Source of the DNA: Bidens hawaiensis
Lineage: Eukaryota; Streptophyta; Magnoliopsida; Asterales; Asteraceae
Direction: 5' to 3'
Assembly (NCBI GenBank): GCA_021521415.1
Contig: JAIQDT010001648.1
Coordinates: 124,001-188,000, forward strand
Length of the DNA: 64,000 nucleotides
In this document: piece by piece, positions 46,001-57,380 of the stretch
Position numbering within the stretch: the first letter of the stretch is position 1
Layout: each line of letters starts with the position of its first letter
Made by a program: the position numbers and the translations under genes
The notes under the pieces: model-generated
The model's input: the letters and a program-made list of their open reading frames with translations, nothing else
What the model was told of the DNA's origin: nothing
The model's database searches: none

Positions 46001-46672
46001 TAGGGGTGAGCAAAAAACGATTCGGAACCGTCAGAACCGAGGAACCGGAACCGAACCGGTGCCTCAGAACCGCTAATGTGTGTACCAGTTCGGTTATCGG
46101 TTCTCATAATTTGCATTAAACGGTTCCCGGTTCGGTTTCAGGTAAAACCGACGGTTCTAGACTTGGAACCGATGAACCGGAATATTCAAAAAACGTTTTA
46201 AATAAATTTACCAATTCTCATTTTTTATAGAGTAACTTATTGATCGGTATCCATTCAATCATTTTTTAATTCAAATATTCTTTCTAATTAATTTTGATTT
46301 AAGCTATCAAGGTAATTTAATATAAAATGATATGATCTTCCATTAATCTATCGTTGCTAATGATTTATTTAACTTCAACACTAAGGTTTTAATAAAAAAT
46401 ATAGTGGATATTCATGTTGTAACCTAAATTAGTTTTACCATGAAAGAAGACATACAATTGTATAAACTTGTTTTGCAATTTGCAAAGTTTGCATAACTCA
46501 GTTGATAAATAAATGATCGAACCGGTTCTAGCCAGAACCGATTAGCGAGAACCAGCTTTAGCGGTTCTGGAACCGAACCGGTTTACTATAATAGGTTCCA
46601 GTTCCGATTCCGTTTTCATTCATTTTCGATTCCGGTTCGGTACTCGCGGTTCTGAACCGTTGCATAGCCCTA
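46001..46672. mobile_element. hAT-type MITE, GGAACCG family, upstream of CIA1
   Basis: Starts TAGGGGTGAGCAAAAAACG, ends GCATAGCCCTA; flanks CCCTTTAT and CCCATTAT match at 7 of 8. Subterminal zones are arrays of GGAACCG/CGGTTCC words, a different palindrome from the GAGCTCG members. It ends 225 bp before the CIA1 start codon. Confidence 0.82.
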
Positions 46673-46897
46673 CCCATTATAATGAGCAAAACATGACTTT
46701 TATTTATCTACCAAAAAAGGAAAAGAAAAATAAAATAAAAAATCTTAAATCAAATCAAAGTTTACTGCACAATCACGAGAGTTTATTAAAAACCTTTTGA
46801 CTAGACATAAACCCACGAGCCAACCACACTCCTCCGGCGCCCACCGATCAACTACAACACCATCTTCTTCTTCCATCATTCATTCAATCAATCAATC
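46673..46897 (+). promoter_or_regulatory. short CIA1 promoter and leader region
   Basis: Only 225 bp separate the MITE from the ATG. The last part is CT/CA-rich leader with CAAT repeats (46876-46896). No confident TATA box; AAATAAAATAAAAAATC near 46727-46745 is the nearest AT-rich element. Confidence 0.4.
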
Positions 46898-49800
46898 ATG
46901 ACGTTAATCGAAGAAGAACAATTACAACTTACACAACTTCAAACACTAAAAGGCCACTCCGATAGGGTTTGGGGTCTCGCTTGGAACCCGGTTACTGGCG
47001 CCGACGGTGTTCCGGCCATGCTCGCTTCCTGCGGCGGCGATAAGACTGTCCGAATCTGGAAACAACGGAGCCCTAACTCTACCTTTGATTGCTCGGTTAG
47101 CTTTTTTGTTTTTTTTTTAATGCATACCAGGTGTTCGATGAATTGCTTGTGTGAGATTTGCTTGGTTATGGTGCTGAATTGAGTCCATGTTTTAAGTTTT
47201 TACAGAAACCCTATGTATGTTCTATTATTTGGATGCACCTTCTGAATTGAAAATTCACATCTTTGTACTAGGACGGGCAATCGGGTCAGGTGGGTTTGGG
47301 TCATGGGTCAGAACGGGTTTGGGTCAGGACAGGTCGATTCAAGAAAGGGTTAATTTGGTTCGGGTCGGATCAGGTTGTGGGTCAAAGTGGGTTGGTTTAA
47401 AAAAATGTTTTTTTATAACATTAATGCTTGTGTGAGACTGGCTGAATTGAATCTATGCTATTTCAGAAATTCTATGTATGTAGGGCTGTAAACGAACCGA
47501 ACTGAACAAGGCCTTGCTCATGTTTACCATTAGGCTTTGGGTTTAGTTCAACTGAAAACTGATTACTTACTTGAAACTTGTTATATGGAGCTCTTATTGT
47601 GGCAGTTTGTATTTAAATGATCGTTAATTAGCGCATTTGATTGCTTCAAACCTATGCTTGTAACCCTAGTTGGAGAACTTTTCTGCTAAATGAGTTTCAA
47701 CACTGCAAATTTTGAATTTTGTTTCCTATTAAGTAACATATGTTTCAATATATCTTTTTGAACAAGTTAGACTGCTATTTATACATTGATTTTACATCTT
47801 GTATATTGATTTGTGATATATATGTTGTTTGAATCACCTAGGTGTGTAAACGAGTCGCGCTCGAGCTCGACTAGGCTCAAGCTTGGCTCGTTTTGACTTA
47901 TGAGAACTCTTGGCTCGTTTTGAGCTTTTTTTTAAAGCCAAAGCTCGGCTCGTTTTTTACTTAATAATTAATTTGTATCTTTTTTAACTGTTTTTATCTA
48001 TTTTGAGAAAACCTTAAACGAACCTAAGCTCGGAGTTCGTGTAGTACCTTTAAAGAGCCAAAGCTCAGCTCGAGCTCGGTTGTGCAGTGTGAAATTAATT
48101 AATAGAAGTCCAAAAGAGGCAAAACGTAAAAATTAAGGCTCGTTAAGGCTGGGCGAGCCTGAACGAGCTTCCTATACAAGGCTCGAGATCAGGCTTAATA
48201 ACTAAACGAGCTTTATGTAAGGCTCGGGCTTGGCTTGGTGTGAGCTTCTTATCGATTCGATCTCAATTAGCTCGCGAGGGGCTCAGTTCAGCTTGTTTGC
48301 ACCTATAGAATCACCTGATGTTTATATATGGTTTGATATACTGATTTTAGGATTATGATTTTATATATATTGTTTAAATCACCTGTTTACTGTTTTTATA
48401 CCAGTTTTATGTTTGTGATTTTATACCTGATTACATAACAATTAACAAATGAAAGTAAAAATAGATATTGATTTTATATACCTTATACCTGTTGTTACTG
48501 TTTTTGAATAACCTGTTTTTTTGTTTTGGGACTTTGAAATTCAAAGCTTAATAAAAGTGTTATGATCCACCTTTTAATTTTGTAAACTTTTGACATTGTT
48601 CAGGAAGTATTAGAAGAGGTTCATACTCGGACAGTTAGATCATGCTCCTGGTCACCATCTGGTGACAAGTTAGCGACTGCCAGTTTTGATGCCACCACTG
48701 CTATATTGGAACAAAATGGGAATCAATTTGATTGTGTGGCCTCCTTAGAGGTATTTCTCCGTTCATGATTTTCTTTTGCATTATCCAGTCACTTCTTTTT
48801 GAAACTTTCTGAAAATAATTAATCCATTGCATTGATTTGAATTAAATGCAATGTGTATAGGGTCATGAAAATGAAGTTAAAAGTGTATCATGGAACGCAT
48901 CTGGTTCACTTCTTGCAACTTGTAGCCGAGATAAATGTGTTTGGATATGGGAAGTTTTGCCCGGAAATGAGTATGATTGTGTTTCCGTGTTGCAAGGACA
49001 CGCACAAGATGTTAAAATGGTCCAGTGGCATCCGACGGTTGATGTTTTATTTTCTTGTAGCTATGATAACGCTATAAAGGTAACACACATTCTTCATTAG
49101 TATGACTTTTATAACTGATTGTAATATTGAATAATCAGTCTTGCATGAAACCGGAAAAACCAAACCGAAGGTTTTTTTAATTTTTATAAAAATCTGAATT
49201 TCCGGTTCGGTTTCGGTTTTGCATGTATCAAAACCGAAAATATCAAACTGGAATTATGGATTTTCATGTTTGTTTTGAATGTTAATTGTTAAGCGAAGTA
49301 TAAAAAATAATAAATATAACCGAAATATATTAGCACAAATGTATAATAATCAATTAACCATTGATTAACAAAAGGTTTTAGGCCCAAAGTTTTAGATCCA
49401 AATTCAATATTCTTGGGCCAATCTTGATTGATCAGCTCTTCGCTCTTCTTCAAGGAGTGAGGGAGCAAAACAAAAGCGAATCAATGAAATGAGAAGCCCG
49501 TGCTTCCTTACTCCGACATGGCATGGAATAGAGGTTCCACCTAAGACATGAATTTCATTCCACTCCACCGCAAACCTTGTCAATTGTTCTGTTCTCATAA
49601 AAATGGCTTGAACTGGTAAATCCGGAAAGTCTAAATTTGAATGGTTATAAAAACTCAAAAACCGAATTTCAGTTTTTAGTTTGGTTTGAGCCCAAAACCG
49701 ATACTTGCACACCCCTGATTAGTCTCTAGATAATCAGCTGTAATCAAATGTGACACAGGAATAGGTGTTTGATAGTCTATTTATTTAAAGATTTTGTAAG

Positions 49801-51490
49801 TAAATTGACTAAAAAAAGACATTGCTTAAGTAATCCTGTTTTTTTAATGAAAATTTCTTTTGTTATTTTAATAATTATTTTTTACTAATAGAATTATTAA
49901 TACTGAAGCAATCATTCCAGTCACAGTGTTAACTGAATTTCATAAATTTGGTAAATTGTTTTCTAATTAAAATTTAATTGCATATGGCAGGTTTGGGCAG
50001 AGGATGGTGATAGTGATGATTGGCGTTGTGTTCAGACGTTAAATGAATCTAATTGGTACTTCATTAATCTTTTGCTATTTATCTGAACATATTCATATTT
50101 ATTTAAATTTATTTTTTGTTTTCTACAATATACCAGTGGACATTCATCTACGGTGTGGGCTATATCTTTTAACACTACCGGAGATAAAATGGTTACTTGC
50201 AGGTAATGGTTTAAAACATGTTACTTTCAGTACGGGTCAAAAAAGGACGGATAGACCCTAAACACTTTTTGTCAAAAAATTTGTAAATCAATTACCAATA
50301 GTTAAGTGTGTCAAACATGGTTATAAAATTTGTCTATTTATTTAATGACAGTCTTATTTCTAAATTTTATTTAGAAGGTTTTATGCATTAAAAATACTCG
50401 TAGGATGTAGGTTTGTAAACGAATCGAATGAACACGAATGGAGCATAATCATGTTCGTTCTTTTAACTTTAACCGAACGAACGAGCGGACATGAACAATT
50501 AAACGAACGGATTATCTTGTTCGTGTTCGTTTGTTAAGAAAATGAACATTTTCGTGTTTTTTATGTTCGTTTCTTGACAGTTGATACGAACGGTTCACGA
50601 ACTGGTTCGATGAACGTTGAGTTCGTTACACGGATGACTTTTAACACATATGACCTATTAGAGATAAAACATGACCCGGATTGATCATTATACGTATCAT
50701 CATTGACATAGTTTCTGACAAAATAATTTGTAAGTAACTGAAAATTTGTGAGTTAATTTGCAGCGATGATATCGCCATTAAAGTGTGGGGTGTTGACATT
50801 GCAAAATTACAATCGGGTGATACTAACACATCTTGGTGAGGATAATTCCATTATTTTTATATTTTATGTCCACCAATTAATGATCCATGTATGCTCACAT
50901 TCTCATGAAATGCTTATATAATACCCATCAACTTTTTTACAGGAGTCACCTTTGCACGCTATCTGGTTATCATGATCGAACAATTTTCTCTGTCCATTGG
51001 TCAAGGTTATATAACATATATATGTTATTATATTTGGTGTTTTATATTGTTATTTATTCGTCTAATATTTGAATATTACAGGGAAGGTATAATAGCTACT
51101 GGAGCAGCCGATGATGCTATATGCTTATATATCGAGTCTGAAGATCATTCGGTAGGGAACAAAAATTGACTTTTATCGGTCAACTTATTTGTTCAACTTG
51201 GTTTTTATAGCGTTTATAACACGGGAGTATTCTTCGTTTATGCAGGTTGATGGACCAAAATATAAACTAGTTCATAAGAAAGAAAAGGCTCATGACATGG
51301 ATATAAACTGCGTGAGATGGAGCCCCACGGTGATCTTTTAATATTTAAGACTTAAATAGATGTTGACTTTTTGATGACTTTGTGGCTTTACACCTAAAAA
51401 CATTTGACTTATTTACAGGAAAATAGGCTTCTTGCTTCTGCAAGTGATGATGGTACAATCAAGATATGGAAGTTGGATTCAATGCCCTAA
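46898..51490 (+). CDS. CIA1: CIA1/CIAO1 WD40 protein of cytosolic Fe-S assembly, 10 exons
   Basis: Exons 46898-47095, 48604-48750, 48861-49079, 49991-50055, 50137-50202, 50764-50835, 50943-51005, 51082-51151, 51246-51329, 51419-51490; total 1056 bp, 351 residues, close to the Arabidopsis protein's length. Seven WD40 blades are readable, e.g. [15 protein letters not shown] with [21 protein letters not shown] with [23 protein letters not shown] with NAIKVW, and the last [14 protein letters not shown]. In the family this protein is a subunit of the CIA targeting complex, which hands Fe-S clusters to cytosolic and nuclear enzymes; the plant gene is essential. One oddity: residue 101 in the second blade reads AILE where the family has AIWE (TTG at 48706-48708). 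Introns 1, 3 and 5 contain transposon sequence. Every splice site is GT-AG. Confidence 0.93.
47481..47530. mobile_element. truncated hAT-type MITE end in CIA1 intron 1
   Basis: TAGGGCTGTAAACGAACCG begins a GTTCG-family terminus, but only about 50 bp remain and no partner end is found. Confidence 0.5.
47839..48307. mobile_element. hAT-type MITE, GAGCTCG family, in CIA1 intron 1
   Basis: Perfect 8-bp duplication GAATCACC at 47831-47838 and 48308-48315. Ends TAGGTGTGTAAACGAG and the complement of TATAGGTGCAAACAAGC. Usual GCTCG arrays. Non-coding. Confidence 0.88.
49150..49717. mobile_element. repeat element with AAACCG arrays in CIA1 intron 3
   Basis: Right end CTTGCACACCCCTG has the complement CAGGGGTGTGCAAG, the style of hAT-type MITEs here; the left end is near CAGTCTTGCATGAAACCGG. 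CCGGTTTTGG/AAACCGAA words occur on both sides. The middle (about 49390-49620) has a different texture and carries an open minus-strand frame (see findings). Boundaries approximate. Confidence 0.5.
50409..50640. mobile_element. hAT-type MITE fragment, GTTCG family, in CIA1 intron 5
   Basis: Left end TAGGTTTGTAAACGAATCG followed by GAACACGAAT and AACGAACGAGCGGAC; the right part has CGAACGGTTCACGAAC. No clean right terminus or duplication found. Confidence 0.55.
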
Positions 51491-52152
51491 TTTTGTAAGG
51501 TTATTTAAATTTTGTTTTTTTTTCTATTTGTTAAATTGTTTATTTGGATGAGAATTTAAGAATGCCGTACTTTGTAAAAGTTATTCCTTTTTTTTAATTT
51601 GTGCACAAAAAGGTTGTCTTATTGTGAAAAAGGAATATTATGGTGGTTTGTATGATCCATAAACCAGATGAAGCGTGATCATACCCGAGGCTCGTGTATT
51701 CTCGTTACAGTCTTGATAATATTTTTAGGTTCGTGGTTAATGGGTCAAGATTGTACCTAAACAATTTAATATCAGTGGTATGAGATTTGATACCAAAATC
51801 TTATATTGCTTGGAGTTTCCTTCGTAAATCTCCGCATGCTGTTGGTTTTATGTACTTTGTACTCATTTCTGTTATATTATGCTTGTACCGATTGTTCTGT
51901 AGTTATTACATTTTGACAATTTGACTTGAACTCAATAGAAAGGAATAAAGCGAGTTCCGAAAAATCATGTGGAAAGAGTTGCACCAGTTTTGTTAACCCA
52001 AGCCTGCTTCAAGACTTGTGCGTCTATAAGTTGTAGATGCATATGGCAGACGATGAAATCATGATTTAAAAAAATAAAAATTTCATCATGATGATTTAAA
52101 AAAGAAAAACCTCTTCTATTTTGGTGGCTCAACTGGTTTTATTTTTCTATAC
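51491..52152. other. CIA1 3' UTR and downstream DNA
   Basis: AT-rich, no ORF. Several possible polyadenylation-rich stretches; none can be singled out by eye. Confidence 0.45.
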
Positions 52153-52160
52153 ATTGCATC

Positions 52161-53454
52161 TTTGGGTGTGTACGAGCTGAGCCCGAGTCCGAGCTCATTT
52201 AGGCTTGTGTTTGGCTTGTTTTTGTTTAAGAGGGCTTGAGCTTAGAGCTCGGCTCATTTAGAGTTGTATATTTGTAAAGCGTGAGTTCAGCTCGTGAGTA
52301 GTTTGTCAAACTTGGCTTTGGCTCTACTTGTTTATTATCTTAAAATATTATTCAAATATTTATATAACTGTACAAAGTTTTATATATAATATGGGGAAAA
52401 TGAATATGAGACTGTTAGGCATCTAAGCTTGGATGCGAAACCAATCAAAACTACGTCGTTTTGGTTAAATCTACCCAAAAAAAATAATTTTATTAAACTT
52501 AATTCCTATTTTATAGAGTCCAATTTCCTTAAATGTCTCCAATTTACCTTGAATGAGCTTCTACACAGTTCAATATTGATCGCAACTTTCATCCATGGAT
52601 GTGAACTGGTCGCAACTTTCATCCATTTTGTGTTTTCATAAAATTTCGAAATTTTCATTTTACCAATCAAAAATTTTCAAGTGGTGGCTATCAAACAATA
52701 AATAATAAATAATTGTGGAGACTTCATTTAGATTGAAAAAAAATCTTTTAATAGCCTTTTCACAGTGAATTGATTTCGAAAGTCTCTTATTGCAATTTTA
52801 AATATGAAGAATGTTTATGTTTATATTTATATTCACATTCAAAGAACAGAAGTGAAAACAATTCTGATCGAGACAATCAAATGATTATTTTTGATAAGTT
52901 AAAGAATGTTATTAATTATTATTTGTAGGCTAGACCAGGGAACATTTTGAGTTTTACATTGCTGTCATTTGTTTACTCTGTTAATCCTTCTATGGTAAAA
53001 CTGAAAATGATTTGAAGCAGGGAATAAATAATCATTGCATTCAAAATGAAGTGAAGAGAGGAAAAAGAATAATAAGGTTAGTTTTTTTGGGTAGATTTAA
53101 CCAAAACGACGTAGTTTTGATTGGTTTCGCATCCAAGCTTAGATGCCTAACAACCCCATATTCACTTTCCCCATATAATATATTATATATTTATATAATT
53201 TTTTATCATATGTTTATACCATATAATAGTTATTATGCATGTATGTAGTTATTATATAAATATATCAAACAAAATAAATAAATAAAAAAGCTCGTTTAGG
53301 CTTCGCAAGCTGACTCGAGCTCGATATATGAAGTTCTCGTTTATTTAATGAGCCTTAATTAAAGCTCGAGTTTGTTAAATTTCAACTCGAATTGAGTTTT
53401 TTAACAAGTCAATCTCAAGTGGCTCACGAGCGACTCAGCTCGACTACACCCCTA
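52161..53454. mobile_element. hAT-type MITE carrying a nested MULE
   Basis: Left end TTTGGGTGTGTACGAGCTG, right end CAGCTCGACTACACCCCTA, flanks ATTGCATC (52153-52160) and ATTGCATT (53455-53462). GAGCTCG-family arrays occur only at 52165-52330 and 53290-53450. The middle is a MULE (52393-53172), so the original MITE was about 500 bp, the size of its relatives. Confidence 0.82.
52393..53172. mobile_element. non-autonomous MULE nested in the MITE
   Basis: Inverted repeats of about 95 bp, near-perfect from GTTAGGCATCTAAGCTTGG to AAATCTACCCAAAAA; ends GGGGAAAATGAATATG and its complement. Perfect 9-bp duplication ATATAATAT at 52384-52392 and 53173-53181. 780 bp, AT-rich interior, no ORF of note. 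Confidence 0.92.
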
Positions 53455-56400
53455 ATTGCATTCTTCGTTTGGAGCAGCCAAATCGTTTAGTTCACAACCT
53501 AACGTCCTAATCTAACGGCATGATTGATGGGCCTTATAGCTTTGTTTTGCATGTGGCGTTTGGGCCCAAGTGTTGAAAACTAATCCAGATTCAAATACTA
53601 CGCTACTTGGACGGCTGCCTCAAATTACAATCATATTGTTCGAAGTTGAGCTTTTCATACTCTAGGTCAATCTTCTGCATATGAGCTTTTATTTTGGTAT
53701 AAACCCTATTACACACTTTTACGCACCTTTCGGTGTTTTTCTCACTTGTTTCTCTTGTGATATCCAACCAAATACACTCCCTCTAGAGGCGGACCAAGGT
53801 AGTGTGACTTGGGTCGCCCACACTCGATGATTATTATTTTTTAGCATATATGCATTTTAGTCACAACTGACCGAAGAACTTTTGACGCTAGCCCCCGGAA
53901 ATAAATAAAAAAAATAGACAATAAAATCAAAGGTGATATGTGTTTTATAATTGTATTGGTTAACCCACGTTTCTTTAACATTCACTCTAAATGAGGTCAA
54001 GGGTCCGAACCTTGTTTTATGCATTTTGATATATTTTTAAAAATGTTATTTAGTTTATTTATATACTTACTAAATGTAATCTAACCTCCTATTTTAGTTT
54101 TTTTTCTAAACGGATAATTTCTTTTTAATCCTTGTCGCGTGTGAAGCTTGAAACAAAGGCACCCCCTCCCCTCTTCCCAAACTCATCTCTTACTTTAGTT
54201 ATCTATTAGTTTGCTTAAACTCACTAATTTTTAAATCATGTTAACTTTGTTTTAGTAATATAATCTTATTTTATTTTTATAATGTTTTTTTTATAATTTA
54301 TTGAGGTTAGTATGGGGTGTAGTTATTAATAATATAACGGTTTTATAAACTTTCGAATTTTTACAAATTTATGTCAAAGAAACACTATGTTTTTTATGCT
54401 TTTTAAATAAAACACTAAGACCTTATCAAGACATCGTGATAGAACTTAATTGAATGAGTTTTTTGTTTTATTAAAAGTTAGTAATCTATAAATTATATAA
54501 AATTTAATTTAATAAACTTATAGGTCTTTAAATTTATTTTATCAAGTTTTAATATATGCAAATATTATATATGCCTTATTTTCATGATGTAAAGAAAGGT
54601 GAAAAAGAAAAATGTGTGTGTGGAGGGCCCACCATTCTCAATCTTTGGATGTTTGTGGTGACAAATCACAAGCTAAAAATGTCTTTAAACGGAGCCGTAC
54701 AATGGACCTTTTCTCATAAAGATGACACGTAGACGATTTTGAGCCAATGACATTTTATAAAAATTGGATCTTATTTCATTCAAAATTTCAACTAACAACA
54801 ATGAAAAAAGAAAGATTCCAAACAATATTAGTGGAAGCACTAAAAAGATTTCACGTTTTTTTTTCTCAGTCAACATTATTAAAGAGTTCCACAAGGTGTT
54901 ATTATTATCTTACATAATAAGTTATCATCATGCTAAATGCATATTTACATATGCAATATAAGCACAATATTTTTCGTGATTTTTTTAAACAAATCTAGAG
55001 TAAGAAGTGTTGCTCAAGAGGCTTAAGTCTTGGAGCAGTGCAAGGTTGAGGATAGCGCCCTAGAACGTTTTTGGTTGGTTAAGTCATGTTGAGGCTTAGA
55101 GACGAGTATGAAGAACCAAAGAAATGAAGGTAGAAGTGATTATTTCACTTTATTAGGATGATGGTATTTGTAGGGACGTTTAGGCCGGATGTTTAGCTAC
55201 TGAGGATCTCTTTAAGGTAACTTGTAATTCATATTATGAACTAACTATACTTACATATAACATCATGTCATCATTCCCATTTAAATGTAACATGGGTTTA
55301 GGCTCTATTAAAGCCATTTGTACCTATAGTTGAGTCTTTCTTTTAAATCTTTTGGTGTGTACTTATCGCTTAAGATGTTGTGAATTCTAGCTCTTTGTAG
55401 TTTGTGTCTTACCATATTCGATAGTTAGCCAATAGACAATTGCTTGCGTGAGCCCTTTCTAAGTATAATGAATGTTTCACGTAACCTTCCTAACTGACGC
55501 CCTAGGTCCAGCATGGTTAAGCCCATGGGACGTGAACGGCCTTGTATTGGAACATGGTATGATTGGACTGTGACTTGGTCTGAGTCATGACGTCTAGCTC
55601 CTTCATATTATTTCATTGTGACTTCTATTATGGTTTGGATCCATGTGGTTAACTCAAATTAGCTCGTTTGAGTCGTTTCATTATTACTTAGAATGCAGCT
55701 GGAATGTGCTTGTTACTTTTGGTCCGTGACCGAGCTTGAATCACGGTCCGTGTACATTTGCTTTGTGCGCTCAAGGATAGAATGCCTTTTGGCTGCGACT
55801 TGCCTTGAGCCTCAGATTGGATGTGCGTGAGCCATGATTGATCCTGAGTCTTGGTTTGAACATCTAGGGCTCATTCTAACTTTGAAAAAAAAACTCTAAG
55901 TTGATGACTCATTTGGTTACGGGTGTAGCCCTATTACCATCACACCTTCTTTTGTACTTGATGCTAATGCCGTGGTTGTCCCTAAGTCACGGCTTCATTA
56001 TGGTTGGCCTGAGGCCGTGGCTTAGCTTCAGTCATGGTTCTTAGGTGTGTGTTATTGCCGGACACTTAGTTCTTAGCTAGCTAAATCGGGTGTAACCGAG
56101 TGTCCCAGATCAAATAAAATTAAAGTAAAAAAAGAGAGTAATTAATATTTTTCTTTTTCAGTTTTATACTCTTCATTGAATCGTTATATTATATACGTGT
56201 TTATACGATTTTTGGAGTCCTCGGCATGTTACAAAATAAATGCACCCAACATGTCTCAATATAAATCAAAACGTCAATCATTTTCAGATAAGAATAAACT
56301 GATGCATCAACTTAATTTCTATATTTATTATCATGACCATGATAGAATATTAATGTAAGGCTTAAGATATTTTTTTTTGTTTGTACAATCACATCTTAAG

Positions 56401-56553
56401 AGAGTTTTTCCTTTATGCATCATTAGAATCAATTATCGCCGATAAGAAAGTTTTAACAAACCTTATAATAATCTAAACCAAAATGCAGGGGTTACCAAAA
56501 ATCAGAAATTCAGTTGTCACGTTTAACATGTATGACGTGTATGTATTGACATG
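53455..56553. other. intergenic, no gene recognised
   Basis: AT-rich, without a convincing ORF. At 53775-53830 the text CTAGAGGCGGACCAAGG resembles a common plant interspersed repeat. At 55000-56100 the base composition changes and words such as GTCACGG and GAGTCATGG recur; this looks like an old LTR or other repeat remnant, but no ends or homologous partner are in the window. Confidence 0.45.
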
Positions 56554-56589
56554 TTAATTTACCTCTTTCAATTAAAAGAGGTAAATTAA
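56554..56589. other. perfect 15-bp-stem hairpin
   Basis: TTAATTTACCTCTTT, a 6-base loop, then AAAGAGGTAAATTAA. It sits at the likely outer edge of the second gypsy LTR. Function unknown. Confidence 0.75.
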
Positions 56590-56799
56590 AAGGTAGGGTA
56601 TCAAAAAGACCCAAAAACTCTTAAGTACCACCCGCGGGGCACAGAGAATCCTCTCATAAGCCACCCGCGGGGCACATGGATCACCCGCACATCACGATAG
56701 AGGAAGAACGTCCATATAATACGCGCGGAAGCATCCGAGCATCCTCAAGAGTCGTCCGCAGGACAAGACATCTGTCCGCATAATAACTAGAGGACAGTA

Positions 56800-56807
56800 C
56801 CTGCAGG
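56800..56807. repeat. left hAT target duplication
   Basis: CCTGCAGG, repeated exactly at 60020-60027. The target is itself a palindrome. Confidence 0.93.
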
Positions 56808-56814
56808 TAGAGGT

Positions 56815-57080
56815 GCACAAACCGGTTTTTTTAAAAAAACCGGTTCGGTTATTAACCGGTCCGGTTTTTTTTGGCCCGGAAAAAAACCGGTTCGGTTAAT
56901 AACCGGACCGGTTAATAACCGGTTTTTGTCTGTCAAAACCCTAACCGGTCTAACCGGTTAGGACCGGTTTAGAAACCGGTTTTTTTATTAACCGGTTTTT
57001 TAATAACCGTTTTTTTTTTTTTTTTTTTTTTTTTTAATAACCATTATTTTTTCACAGTATAAACAAACCGGTAACTACAA
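56815..57080. repeat. left subterminal AACCGGTT array
   Basis: Many overlapping copies of ACCGGTT/AACCGG in both orientations plus a T-run near 57008-57035. The right-hand counterpart is 59705-60005. Such clusters are candidate transposase binding sites (inference from hAT biology). Confidence 0.8.
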
Positions 57081-57380
57081 GGCAAACCGGTAACTACAAG
57101 GCAAAACGAACTGACCGAAGCCATTCTTTGCTTTCGTTGTTAGGGTTCTTTGCTTGGAAGATGAGTATGAGTGTGTGTTGGTGAATGTGTTTTCAACAAA
57201 CCAAAGATTAAAAACACATAACTTTCATTTATAGTTTTTACATTAAAAATACAAACATTAAATCGTTATCGCATATTCGTAACTCAAAAATACAAACATT
57301 AAAGAATGCTTAGACATGATTACATGAACAACTTGCTGTTTCTTACTCATTATTTGCCTCCATGTTTGCTGTTTCTTTAA

